The translations under genes were made by a program, and so were the position numbers. The notes below the pieces were generated by a model, which saw nothing but the letters and a program-made list of their open reading frames with translations, was not told where the DNA came from and ran no database searches. Source: Kushneria phosphatilytica (GTDB lineage Bacteria > Pseudomonadota > Gammaproteobacteria > Pseudomonadales > Halomonadaceae). From it: DNA of 64,000 nt. Location of the stretch: assembly GCF_008247605.1 (NCBI RefSeq), contig NZ_CP043420.1, positions 992,001-1,056,000 of the forward strand, written 5' to 3'. Shown here one piece after another: positions 55,295 through 62,559 of this stretch (position 1 is the stretch's first letter; each line of letters begins with the position of its first letter).

Positions 55295-55951
55295 ATGAGC
55301 GAAGCCAGGCAGAATCCTCGAACGCCCCTGAACCTGTACCGGGACATCGATTACAAGGTCGAGCCGGTCTGGGTCAGATCCTCGGATGCTGCAAGAGCAG
55401 ACGTGGAAGCCTTCATCAAAGTGCGTTTTGCGGCGCTTCATGACGCCACTATCCGGCATTTCATGCCATCACTACTGACCCTGCGAGATGCCGAGGGCGT
55501 GATGCTGGCGGTGGCAGGTGCAAGAGCAGCAGGAGAGGAGACGCTTTTTCTCGAACGCTATCTGGATGAGCCGATCGAACATGCGCTGGCCCGAGTGCTG
55601 CACACCACCGTCGAGCGAGATCGAGTGGTCGAAGTAGGCAATCTGGCTGTCGCCGGGCCCGGCCATGCCCGGCTCATGATTATTGCCATGACTCGGCAGT
55701 TGGCACGAGCCGGTTTCGAATGGGTAGTTTTCACAGGTGGAACTTCGCTGTTCAACAGTTTTCGTCGTCTCGGATTGATGCCTCGGAGAGTAGCGCCTGC
55801 CGATCCGTCGCGGCTGGGAGAGGAGTGCCAGTGGTGGGGTCATTATTACGATGACACCCCTTTCGTGCACGTCGGCCATATCCGCCAGGGACTTGAACTG
55901 CTGAACGGGAATGGACGCCTTGAGCTGCGGAGAAGCCACCATGCTGCCTGA
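55295..55951 (+). CDS. Thermostable hemolysin family (GNAT-like) protein
   Basis: A 218-residue protein of the family named after Vibrio thermostable hemolysin, whose fold belongs to the acetyltransferase (GNAT) group. Conserved pieces include FIKVRFAALHDATIRHFMPSLL, cited as RFAALHDATIRHFMPSL, EVGNLAVAGPGHARLM and GGTSLFNSFRRLGLMP. Haemolysis was an early label; an N-acyl transfer role, as in autoinducer synthases, is a better structural guess but unproven. First gene of a seven-gene operon; it overlaps the next gene by 11 bases. GGAG eight bases upstream marks the start. Confidence 0.85.
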   Translation: MSEARQNPRTPLNLYRDIDYKVEPVWVRSSDAARADVEAFIKVRFAALHDATIRHFMPSLLTLRDAEGVMLAVAGARAAGEETLFLERYLDEPIEHALARVLHTTVERDRVVEVGNLAVAGPGHARLMIIAMTRQLARAGFEWVVFTGGTSLFNSFRRLGLMPRRVAPADPSRLGEECQWWGHYYDDTPFVHVGHIRQGLELLNGNGRLELRRSHHAA

Positions 55952-57428
55952 ACGCTCTGGTATCGAGCGCCTTCGGCACACGCTGGCCTGCTGGGCACAG
56001 GAACCGCAGCGACTGGCGCTGTTGGGAGACAGGAATACCTTGACGTATTCCGAGCTGCTGGCCGCCATTGAAGCCCGTGAGAGCTGGCTTCGCCAGCATG
56101 CCATCAGGGTAGCGGCCCTGGCGCTCGATAATGGTCCGGATGCATTGATCTGGGATCTGGCCTTGCTGTTGTCCGGCATTCCTGTGGTGACTCTGGCGCC
56201 GTTTTTCAGTGCCGAGCAACGTCGTCACTGTCTTGACAGCTGCGCTGTCGATTGTCTGATCGGCGACGGCGTACCGAGCTTCGAGCTGAGCGCAGCCGGT
56301 TTTCATCATGATCGTGGCGCCTGGTGGCGAACGCCGGCAGGCGAAGTGTCGTTACCGAAGGGAACGGCAAAGGTGACCTATACCTCAGGAACTACCGGGC
56401 GACCCAGGGGAGTTTGTCTGGTGGCCGAACAGTTATTGAAGGTCGCCGGTGCGCTCGAAGGTGCCACTCGCGAAGCCGCTTCAAAAAGGCATCTGGTACT
56501 GATGCCACTGGGGGTGTTGCTCGAAAATCTGGGGGCCTATGCCGCCCTGCTTTCCGGGGCCGAGGTGATATTGCCCGGCAGTACGACACTGGGCCTGAAA
56601 GGTGCAACCGGGGTGGAGTGGCCCCGGCTGCTCCAGGTCGTCCATCGCACGCGGCCTGAAAGTCTGATTCTGGTCCCTCAGCTGCTTGGGGGGGTGTTGA
56701 CTGCCATGGAACAGGGGCTGATCGACGCACGAACATTCCGCTTCATGGCAGTGGGTGGTGCCCCGGTAGCCGAATCGCTGCTGGAGCGGGCCAAAGCCCT
56801 GGCGTTACCGCTTTATCAGGGCTATGGCCTTTCGGAATGTGCATCGGTGATATGCCTCAATGTTCCCGGCGCCAATCGGCCGGGTAGTGTCGGGCGACCG
56901 CTGCCGCATATCAGGCTGCGACTTTCTGCAAGTGGCGAAGTCGAGGTCGCCGGTAGCCAGTTTGCGGGCTATCTCGGTGAGGCACCCATGACTGATGAAT
57001 GGTTGAAAACCGGTGATCTGGGTGCGTTCGACGACGAAGGTTATCTGTTTCTGCACGGGCGCCTGAAGCATCAGTTCATTACCGGCTTTGGACGCAATGT
57101 CGATCCGGGCTGGATTGAAGCCGAACTGACTCAGGGTGGGCCGATTGCCCAGGCGTACGTGCAGGGTGAGGGCGCTTCTCATAACGCAGCGCTGATCGTA
57201 CCGGCGACTGCTGAATGCAGTGATTCCGAAATCGCCGCCACGATTGCCGCGACCAATCATCGCTTGCCTGATTACGCGCGAGTGGGTGTATGGCACCGAC
57301 TCGATGAACCCTTTACTCCCACCAACGGGCTGCTGACGGCCACGGGCCGCCTGCGTCGTGCGGCCATTCAGGCCCGATATGACGGGCTGATTATCTCACT
57401 GCTTCAATCATCGGAGGTTGTGTCATGA
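55941..57428 (+). CDS. AMP-forming ligase (acyl-CoA synthetase/adenylation-like)
   Basis: A 495-residue ANL-superfamily enzyme without a carrier domain. A3 loop VTYTSGTTGRPRGV near residue 150, A5 YQGYGLSECASVICL, A7 WLKTGDLGAFDDEGYL, A8 GRLKHQFITGFGRNVDPGWIEAEL. In the A10 motif, normally with a catalytic Lys that is essential for adenylation, the sequence is NGLLTATGRLRR, with Arg470 in place of the Lys. Acid activation may therefore be weak or altered. Start at 55941 has GGAGA upstream. The gene overlaps both neighbours (11 and 4 bases). Confidence 0.87.
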   Translation: MLPERSGIERLRHTLACWAQEPQRLALLGDRNTLTYSELLAAIEARESWLRQHAIRVAALALDNGPDALIWDLALLLSGIPVVTLAPFFSAEQRRHCLDSCAVDCLIGDGVPSFELSAAGFHHDRGAWWRTPAGEVSLPKGTAKVTYTSGTTGRPRGVCLVAEQLLKVAGALEGATREAASKRHLVLMPLGVLLENLGAYAALLSGAEVILPGSTTLGLKGATGVEWPRLLQVVHRTRPESLILVPQLLGGVLTAMEQGLIDARTFRFMAVGGAPVAESLLERAKALALPLYQGYGLSECASVICLNVPGANRPGSVGRPLPHIRLRLSASGEVEVAGSQFAGYLGEAPMTDEWLKTGDLGAFDDEGYLFLHGRLKHQFITGFGRNVDPGWIEAELTQGGPIAQAYVQGEGASHNAALIVPATAECSDSEIAATIAATNHRLPDYARVGVWHRLDEPFTPTNGLLTATGRLRRAAIQARYDGLIISLLQSSEVVS

Positions 57429-58111
57429 GTTTTTTCAACCAGCTGCAACAGGCTACGGCCGTTGAACGTCAGACCCTGTTTGAATTGCCGATTATCCGCG
57501 ATGCCCTCGAGGGCCGGGTGACGCTGGAGAGTTATTGCGCCTTTCTGGAGCAGGCCTATCACCATGTGCGACATACTGCCCCGCTGATGATGGCATGTGG
57601 CTCCCGGTTACCGGCGCATCAGGAATGGCTGAGAGAGGCAACCTGCGAGTACATCGAGGAGGAGTATGGTCACGATCAGTGGATCCTGTCCGATATCACT
57701 GTCTGTGGCGGTGATGCCGAAGCAGTACGTTACGGTGAGCCTGGCTTGTCCATGGAGTTGATGGTGGCCTATCTCTACAACTATATCGATCGGCATAACC
57801 CGGTCGGTCTGTTCGGTATGGTTAATGTATTGGAGGGTACGAGTATTGCTCTGGCTACCCAGGCGGCCGATGCGATTCGCGAGACTTTGGCGTTGCCTGC
57901 CGAAGCTTTCAGTTATCTCCATTCACACGGCACGCTTGACCAGGAGCATATGGAAACCTACCGGGCTTTGATGGATCAGTTGACCGATCCTGACGATCAG
58001 GCAGCCGTCATTCATGTCTCGAAGGTGGTGTATCGGCTCTATACCGACATGTTCCGGGCTTTGCCACAGCCGGAAACTCAGGTTCGGGAGCAGGCCAATG
58101 CAGCTCTCTGA
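57425..58111 (+). CDS. Heme-oxygenase-like diiron oxidase family (iron-containing redox enzyme)
   Basis: A 228-residue, all-helical protein of the TenA-like/HDO group. Possible metal ligands are E42 (LEQAYHHVRHT), E79/E80 and H83 (CEYIEEEYGHDQW), E137 (NVLEGTS) and D172/H175 (GTLDQEHMETY), the spacing expected for a heme-oxygenase-like diiron site; exact ligands need structural modelling. Known members oxidise fatty acids to terminal alkenes (UndA), or hydroxylate or cleave amino acids and arginine derivatives. Substrate unknown here. It is coupled to the ligase by ATGA and overlaps the SDR by 14 bases. Confidence 0.85.
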   Translation: MSFFNQLQQATAVERQTLFELPIIRDALEGRVTLESYCAFLEQAYHHVRHTAPLMMACGSRLPAHQEWLREATCEYIEEEYGHDQWILSDITVCGGDAEAVRYGEPGLSMELMVAYLYNYIDRHNPVGLFGMVNVLEGTSIALATQAADAIRETLALPAEAFSYLHSHGTLDQEHMETYRALMDQLTDPDDQAAVIHVSKVVYRLYTDMFRALPQPETQVREQANAAL

Positions 58112-58907
58112 GTGTCGGGTGGTGCTGACCGGTGCGAGTGGCGGGATCGGCCAGGCCCTGGTAGAACAGCTTTGCGATGGGGGCGCTACTGTACTCGCTG
58201 TCGGACGAAGAATGGCAGAGCTGCAACCACTGAGTGAGCGATTTGGCGAGCGCTTGAGGCTGGTCAATGCGGATCTGACGTCCAGTGCAGGACGCCAGAT
58301 GGTGGTCGAGGCAACTCGTCGGCTGGAAGGGGTCAATGTGCTGCTTAATGCAGCAGGTATCAATCGCTTTGCTCTGTTCGAAGCGCTCGATGAGACGCAG
58401 ATCGAAGCCATGATGGCAGTGAATGTTACAGCGACGCTGCAGCTCACACGCCAGTTACTTCCCTTGTTGCGTAGTCAGCCTGAAGCGCTGGTGGCCAATC
58501 TCGGCTCGACCTATGGCTCTATCGGCTATCCGGGATACGCCACCTACTGTGCCAGCAAGTTTGCTCTCCGGGGGTTTACCGAAGCCTTGCGCCGAGAGTA
58601 CGCCGATACGCGTGTCAGAGTGCTCTACATTGCGCCGCGAGCAACGCGTACAGGAATGAACGACAGCGCTGCCATGGCGTTGAATGCTGCGCTCAAAAGT
58701 CATGTGGATGAACCGACTCATGTGGCTCGTGCGGTGATCAGAGCCATTGGGGAGTCTGGCAATGAGTTTTATCTGGGATGGCCGGAGAAGCTGTTTGTTC
58801 GTCTCAATCAGCTGTTGCCGGGTCTCATTGATCGTGCGCTTCGCAAGCAGTTGCCGGTAGTACGGCGCTTTTGTCGTCACGATGGTGTCAACGGGGAATC
58901 CTCATGA
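58098..58907 (+). CDS. Short-chain dehydrogenase/reductase
   Basis: A 269-residue SDR: cofactor loop VLTGASGGIGQALVEQL, NAAG as LLNAAGINRF, catalytic Ser in LGSTYGSIGYPGYATYCASKFALRG, cited as SIGYPGYATYCASKFALRG, with YxxxK. The C-terminus is extended and basic with a hydrophobic patch (LFVRLNQLLPGLIDRALRK), suggesting membrane association, as in SDRs acting on lipid substrates. The RxxAxxL-type reductive pattern suits a fatty-aldehyde or keto group. Fourth gene of the operon. Confidence 0.87.
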   Translation: MQLSECRVVLTGASGGIGQALVEQLCDGGATVLAVGRRMAELQPLSERFGERLRLVNADLTSSAGRQMVVEATRRLEGVNVLLNAAGINRFALFEALDETQIEAMMAVNVTATLQLTRQLLPLLRSQPEALVANLGSTYGSIGYPGYATYCASKFALRGFTEALRREYADTRVRVLYIAPRATRTGMNDSAAMALNAALKSHVDEPTHVARAVIRAIGESGNEFYLGWPEKLFVRLNQLLPGLIDRALRKQLPVVRRFCRHDGVNGESS

Positions 58908-59551
58908 GGTGCATCATGTTAAGAACATGGCTGGTTATCATGGCATTACTGGGCAGCCATTCGACGCTGGCGGCGGATCATGACCGACTCGCAGCGATCC
59001 AGCAGCGATGGGCTGAGATTCAATATCGTATGCCGGAAGAGAAAAGGGCAGATGCCTTTGAACAACTGGCAGAGCGTACCCGGGCCTGGACCAGCTCGGC
59101 GCCCGGTGAAGCCCCGGCATGGATATGGCAGGGCATTGTGCTCAGTAGCTGGGCAGGTGCCGAGGGAGGTTTGAGTGCTCTTGGCAAGGCAAAGGAGGCC
59201 AGAGGCGATTTTGAAAAGGCCATTGCCATTAACCCCTTTGCTCTGAAAGGCTCGGCTTATACCAGTCTGGCGGTTTTGTATGATCGTGTCCCGGGATGGC
59301 CGATCGGCTTCGGTGATTCCGACAAGGCAGAAAAACTGCTTGAGCATGCGCTCAATATCAATCCCGGCGGAGTCGATACCCTTTACTTCTGGGCTGATCA
59401 CCTCTACCGGGAAGGAGAGTATGCCCGGGCACGTACCGCCCTGCTCAAGGCGCAGAAAGCTGCCCCCAGAGCTGGCAGAGAGCTGGCTGATCAGGGGCGG
59501 CAGCAAGAGATCGCAACCCTGCTGAGCCAGGTCGAAGCGCATCTGAACTGA
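58904..59551 (+). CDS. Exported TPR-repeat protein
   Basis: A 215-residue protein with a signal peptide (MLRTWLVIMALLGSHSTLAA) followed by two or three TPR-like helix pairs (KAKEARGDFEKAIAINPFAL, DKAEKLLEHALNINPGG, GEYARARTALLKAQ). Such proteins scaffold periplasmic complexes. It resembles TRAP-transporter-linked TPR proteins. GGGGAA is five bases upstream of the ATG at 58904, and the ATGA overlap couples it to the SDR. Its inclusion in the operon suggests a periplasmic step or export. Confidence 0.8.
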   Translation: MRCIMLRTWLVIMALLGSHSTLAADHDRLAAIQQRWAEIQYRMPEEKRADAFEQLAERTRAWTSSAPGEAPAWIWQGIVLSSWAGAEGGLSALGKAKEARGDFEKAIAINPFALKGSAYTSLAVLYDRVPGWPIGFGDSDKAEKLLEHALNINPGGVDTLYFWADHLYREGEYARARTALLKAQKAAPRAGRELADQGRQQEIATLLSQVEAHLN

Positions 59552-59563
59552 TGGAATCCATTC

Positions 59564-60223
59564 ATGCGAATACTGTTGGTTGAGGATGAGCGCGGGCTCG
59601 GGGAAGGCATCCGAACCGGGCTGAAAAACGAGGGATACACGGTCGATTGGCTGGAGGATGGCGATAGTGCGCTGAAAGCCCTGCAGAACGAGGAGTTTGA
59701 TCTGCTGGTATTGGATCTGGGGCTGCCCCGGCTCGATGGCATGACCGTGTTGCGTCAGATCCGGCGTAATGATGCTGAACTGCCGGTACTGATCCTGACG
59801 GCCCGGGATGCCACCGAAGATCGGATTCGTGGTTTGGACGCCGGGGCCGACGACTATCTGCCCAAGCCTTTTGACCTCAATGAACTCAAGGCCCGCATCC
59901 GGGCGTTGTTGCGCCGTCGAAACGGTCCTTCCCGACTGTTTCTGGAGCATGGCGGTGTGCGTCTTGACCCGGTGGCCCGCCAGGTGACCTATCAGGAGCA
60001 ATCGGTGAACCTGACGCCGCGTGAGTACCAGCTGTTGCATGAGCTGATGGCCAATCCGGGCAAGGTGTTTACCCGTGAGCGGCTGATGGGCGTGCTGTAC
60101 GGATGGGACGAGGGGGTCGAGAGCAATACCCTGGAGGTGCATATCTATCATCTGCGCAAGAAGCTGCGCAGCGATCTGATCAGAACGGTGCGCGGGATCG
60201 GCTATCGGATCGATGCACAATGA
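59564..60223 (+). CDS. OmpR-family response regulator
   Basis: A 219-residue response regulator: phospho-acceptor D51 (LVLDLGLPRLDGM), YLPKPFD lysine, and a winged-helix DNA-binding domain ending RTVRGIGYRIDAQ. It most resembles the QseB/PmrA subgroup. It starts 12 bases after the TPR gene and overlaps the kinase by four bases, so it belongs to the operon and may autoregulate the promoter upstream of 55295. Confidence 0.92.
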   Translation: MRILLVEDERGLGEGIRTGLKNEGYTVDWLEDGDSALKALQNEEFDLLVLDLGLPRLDGMTVLRQIRRNDAELPVLILTARDATEDRIRGLDAGADDYLPKPFDLNELKARIRALLRRRNGPSRLFLEHGGVRLDPVARQVTYQEQSVNLTPREYQLLHELMANPGKVFTRERLMGVLYGWDEGVESNTLEVHIYHLRKKLRSDLIRTVRGIGYRIDAQ

Positions 60224-61587
60224 CCTCGATACGCCAGCGAACAGTGGCACTGGTGCTGGGCGCGCTGGCGATCGGCACCCTGGTGATCGGCGTGTTCAAT
60301 TTCCGGGACAGCAGTCACGAAATTGCCGAAATCTATGATGCGCAGTTGGCTCAGACGGCTCGTATCCTGCAGGGCATATTGCATACCCCACTGGCAGCCG
60401 GCACCCGCCGTGAGCTTTATCAGTCGGTCAACGACGCGCTGGCCAATGCCGGACACACACGATACGGCCATCCTTACGAAAGCAAGATGGCCTTTCGGGT
60501 CTGGCGTCGCGAAGGAACGGATATCGTCAGTTCCGCCAGTGCACCTCCTCTCTCAACGATGCCGCAACATCCCGGGTTTACCGAAATCAGGGCGGGCGGA
60601 GTAGGATGGCACGGCTTCCTGCTGCCGGATGACAAAGAGGACATGATGATCTGGGTCGGTGAGCGTGATGATGTTCGCGCCGATCTCGTCGACCGCATCG
60701 TACGGCATACCCTGACGCCCAATGTGATTGGGCTGTTTCTGCTGGCACTGCTGGTCTGGCTTGCCGTGGGATGGGGACTGCGGCCCTTGCGGCGCATGGC
60801 GCAACTGATACGCCAGCGGGATGCCGAGTCACTCGCTCCACTGAAGCTGGCGCCGTTACCGACCGAACTCGAACCGATGCAAGCGGCGCTCAATCGGCTG
60901 TTGCAGGAGATCGATACGCTGCTCAAGCGGGAGCGACGGTTCATTGCCGATGCTGCCCATGAATTGCGTACACCACTGGCGGTACTGAGGCTGAATGCCC
61001 AGAACGCACTCGAAGCGCGCTCAGAGCAGGCGCGCATTGAGTCCCTCGGCTATATCATCAGCGGCACCGATGGTCTGGCACGGGTATTCAATCAGTTGCT
61101 GGTACTGGCCCGAATGGAGCCGAAACCGGAGTGGCAGGATGAAGACCGAATGGAGGTCTATCATGTCCTGCAGCAGACGCTGGTCGAGCTCAGTGGCTGG
61201 GTGCTGGACAAGGGCCTGGATTTTGTCCTCGATGCAGAGCCGGGTCATGCACAGGTCCGGGGCGACCCCACCATGCTGGGCATTGCCATTCAGAATCTGG
61301 TCACCAATGCGGTTAACGTCTCGCCGGCGGGCGGGGAGATCCGTGTTGTGCTGGAGGTCGAAGAGGCGCACTGCGAGATCAGGGTGCTGGATCAGGGGCC
61401 CGGCCTCGACCAGGAACAGGCGGCGCGGATGTTTGAACGCTTCTACAGTCGCGGCTCTGCAGAAGGCGCCGGCCTGGGATTATCGATTGTACAGACCATT
61501 ACGCATCATCTGGGGGGCACGGTGACGCTGGAGAATCGCAGCGAAGGGGGCGCCTGCGCCACCCTTCGATTACCGCTGGTGCATTGA
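60220..61587 (+). CDS. Sensor histidine kinase (QseC/PmrB-like)
   Basis: A 455-residue kinase. TM1 at about 9-26, periplasmic domain (about 27-165), TM2 (VIGLFLLALLVWLAVGWGL) near 170, HAMP, then the H box FIADAAHELRTPLAVLRL with H247, N box NLVTNAVNVSPAGG and the G box DQGPGLDQEQAARMFERFY and GAGLGLSIVQTI. The periplasmic sensor resembles QseC in size. It is convergent with cyoD, with only four bases between the two stop codons and no terminator. Confidence 0.92.
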   Translation: MTSIRQRTVALVLGALAIGTLVIGVFNFRDSSHEIAEIYDAQLAQTARILQGILHTPLAAGTRRELYQSVNDALANAGHTRYGHPYESKMAFRVWRREGTDIVSSASAPPLSTMPQHPGFTEIRAGGVGWHGFLLPDDKEDMMIWVGERDDVRADLVDRIVRHTLTPNVIGLFLLALLVWLAVGWGLRPLRRMAQLIRQRDAESLAPLKLAPLPTELEPMQAALNRLLQEIDTLLKRERRFIADAAHELRTPLAVLRLNAQNALEARSEQARIESLGYIISGTDGLARVFNQLLVLARMEPKPEWQDEDRMEVYHVLQQTLVELSGWVLDKGLDFVLDAEPGHAQVRGDPTMLGIAIQNLVTNAVNVSPAGGEIRVVLEVEEAHCEIRVLDQGPGLDQEQAARMFERFYSRGSAEGAGLGLSIVQTITHHLGGTVTLENRSEGGACATLRLPLVH

Positions 61588-61591
61588 TGCG

Positions 61592-61939
61592 CTAGAGCGC
61601 CAGCGAGGGGATCATGCGGGTATACAGATTGAATATGATCCACAGGGTCCCGCCACACATGATGGCCAGGATCAGTACCGAGAACAGGATCAGCTGCAGA
61701 TCCTCGCGCTTGTTCCTGGCCAGGGTAATGTGCAGAAAGAACCTGAAGTGCACGATGATCTGGATCAGGGCACAAAGGCCGATGACGCCGTAAAGTTGCA
61801 TGCGTGAGATGTCGGTAAAGGCTACCAGGCCGAAAGGGATCAGTGTCAGTACCAGCGCCAGAATGAAGCCGACGATATAATTCTTCAGCTCGCTTGCACG
61901 CTCTTGAGCGCGCTCGTTGGAGAGTGTCTTGCCGCTCAT
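61592..61939 (-). CDS. cyoD: Cytochrome bo3 ubiquinol oxidase subunit IV
   Basis: A 115-residue membrane subunit with three helices (KNYIVGFILALVLTLIPFGLV, cited as NYIVGFILALVLTLIPFGLV, LYGVIGLCALIQIIVHFRFFLH and LILFSVLILAIMCGGTLWII), matching CyoD. It assists assembly of the CuB site and binds no cofactor itself. The ATG at 61939 overlaps the cyoC stop (ATGA). Gene order cyoB-cyoC-cyoD is standard. Confidence 0.94.
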   Translation of the reverse strand: MSGKTLSNERAQERASELKNYIVGFILALVLTLIPFGLVAFTDISRMQLYGVIGLCALIQIIVHFRFFLHITLARNKREDLQLILFSVLILAIMCGGTLWIIFNLYTRMIPSLAL

Positions 61940-62559
61940 GCCAGCCCTCCGAGATAGACCAGCGAAAAGATGCCGATCCAGACGATATCGAGGAAATGCC
62001 ACAGTATGGCCAACCGGGTGAGGCCGACCTTTACATTGGTATCCAGGCCGTAGACGGCGATCTGCCCGAGCAGGGCCAGCAGCCAGATACAGGCCGAGGT
62101 AACGTGCAGACCGTGCAGGGGAACGAGTGCGAAAAAGGCAGAAAGGAAGCCGCTGCGACTGGGAACACCGCCCTTGTCGAACATCTTGTTAAAGTCGAGC
62201 AGTTCATGGCCGATGAAAGCCAGCCCCAGAACCAGGGTGATCAGCAACCAGATGATCAGCCACTTCTTGTCCTCACGGTACTTGAGCGATAGCGAGGCCA
62301 TGCCGAAGGTGAAGCTGCTGACCAGCAGCAGCATGGTCTCGATAAAGGCACTTTTCATCTCGAACAGATCGCTTGGCCCCGGACCGCCGGCCTGACCGCC
62401 CAGCATGGTCACATAGGTGGCAAACAGCAGGCCGAAGATGATGAGATCGCTCATCATGAAAACCCAGAAGCCGAAAACGAACTCCTCATTGGCACTGTGC
62501 GCTTCGGCGTGGGGCGCCCCCAGATTAAGCCCCGGATGTTGTGACGGTTGTGTACTCAT
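61936..62559 (-). CDS. cyoC: Cytochrome bo3 ubiquinol oxidase subunit III
   Basis: A 207-residue five-helix subunit: EEFVFGFWVFMMSDLIIFGLLF, cited as FVFGFWVFMMSDLIIFGLLF, VPLHGLHVTSACIWLLALL, and the HFLDIVWIGIFSLVYLGG end, all typical of CyoC. The oxidase reduces O2 to water with ubiquinol and pumps protons. It overlaps cyoB by four bases and cyoD by four bases. Confidence 0.95.
   Translation of the reverse strand: MSTQPSQHPGLNLGAPHAEAHSANEEFVFGFWVFMMSDLIIFGLLFATYVTMLGGQAGGPGPSDLFEMKSAFIETMLLLVSSFTFGMASLSLKYREDKKWLIIWLLITLVLGLAFIGHELLDFNKMFDKGGVPSRSGFLSAFFALVPLHGLHVTSACIWLLALLGQIAVYGLDTNVKVGLTRLAILWHFLDIVWIGIFSLVYLGGLA

Noticed and set aside
58946..60250. 434-codon minus-strand frame opposite the TPR and response regulator genes
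   Set aside because: Both opposite genes have clear domains and ribosome sites.
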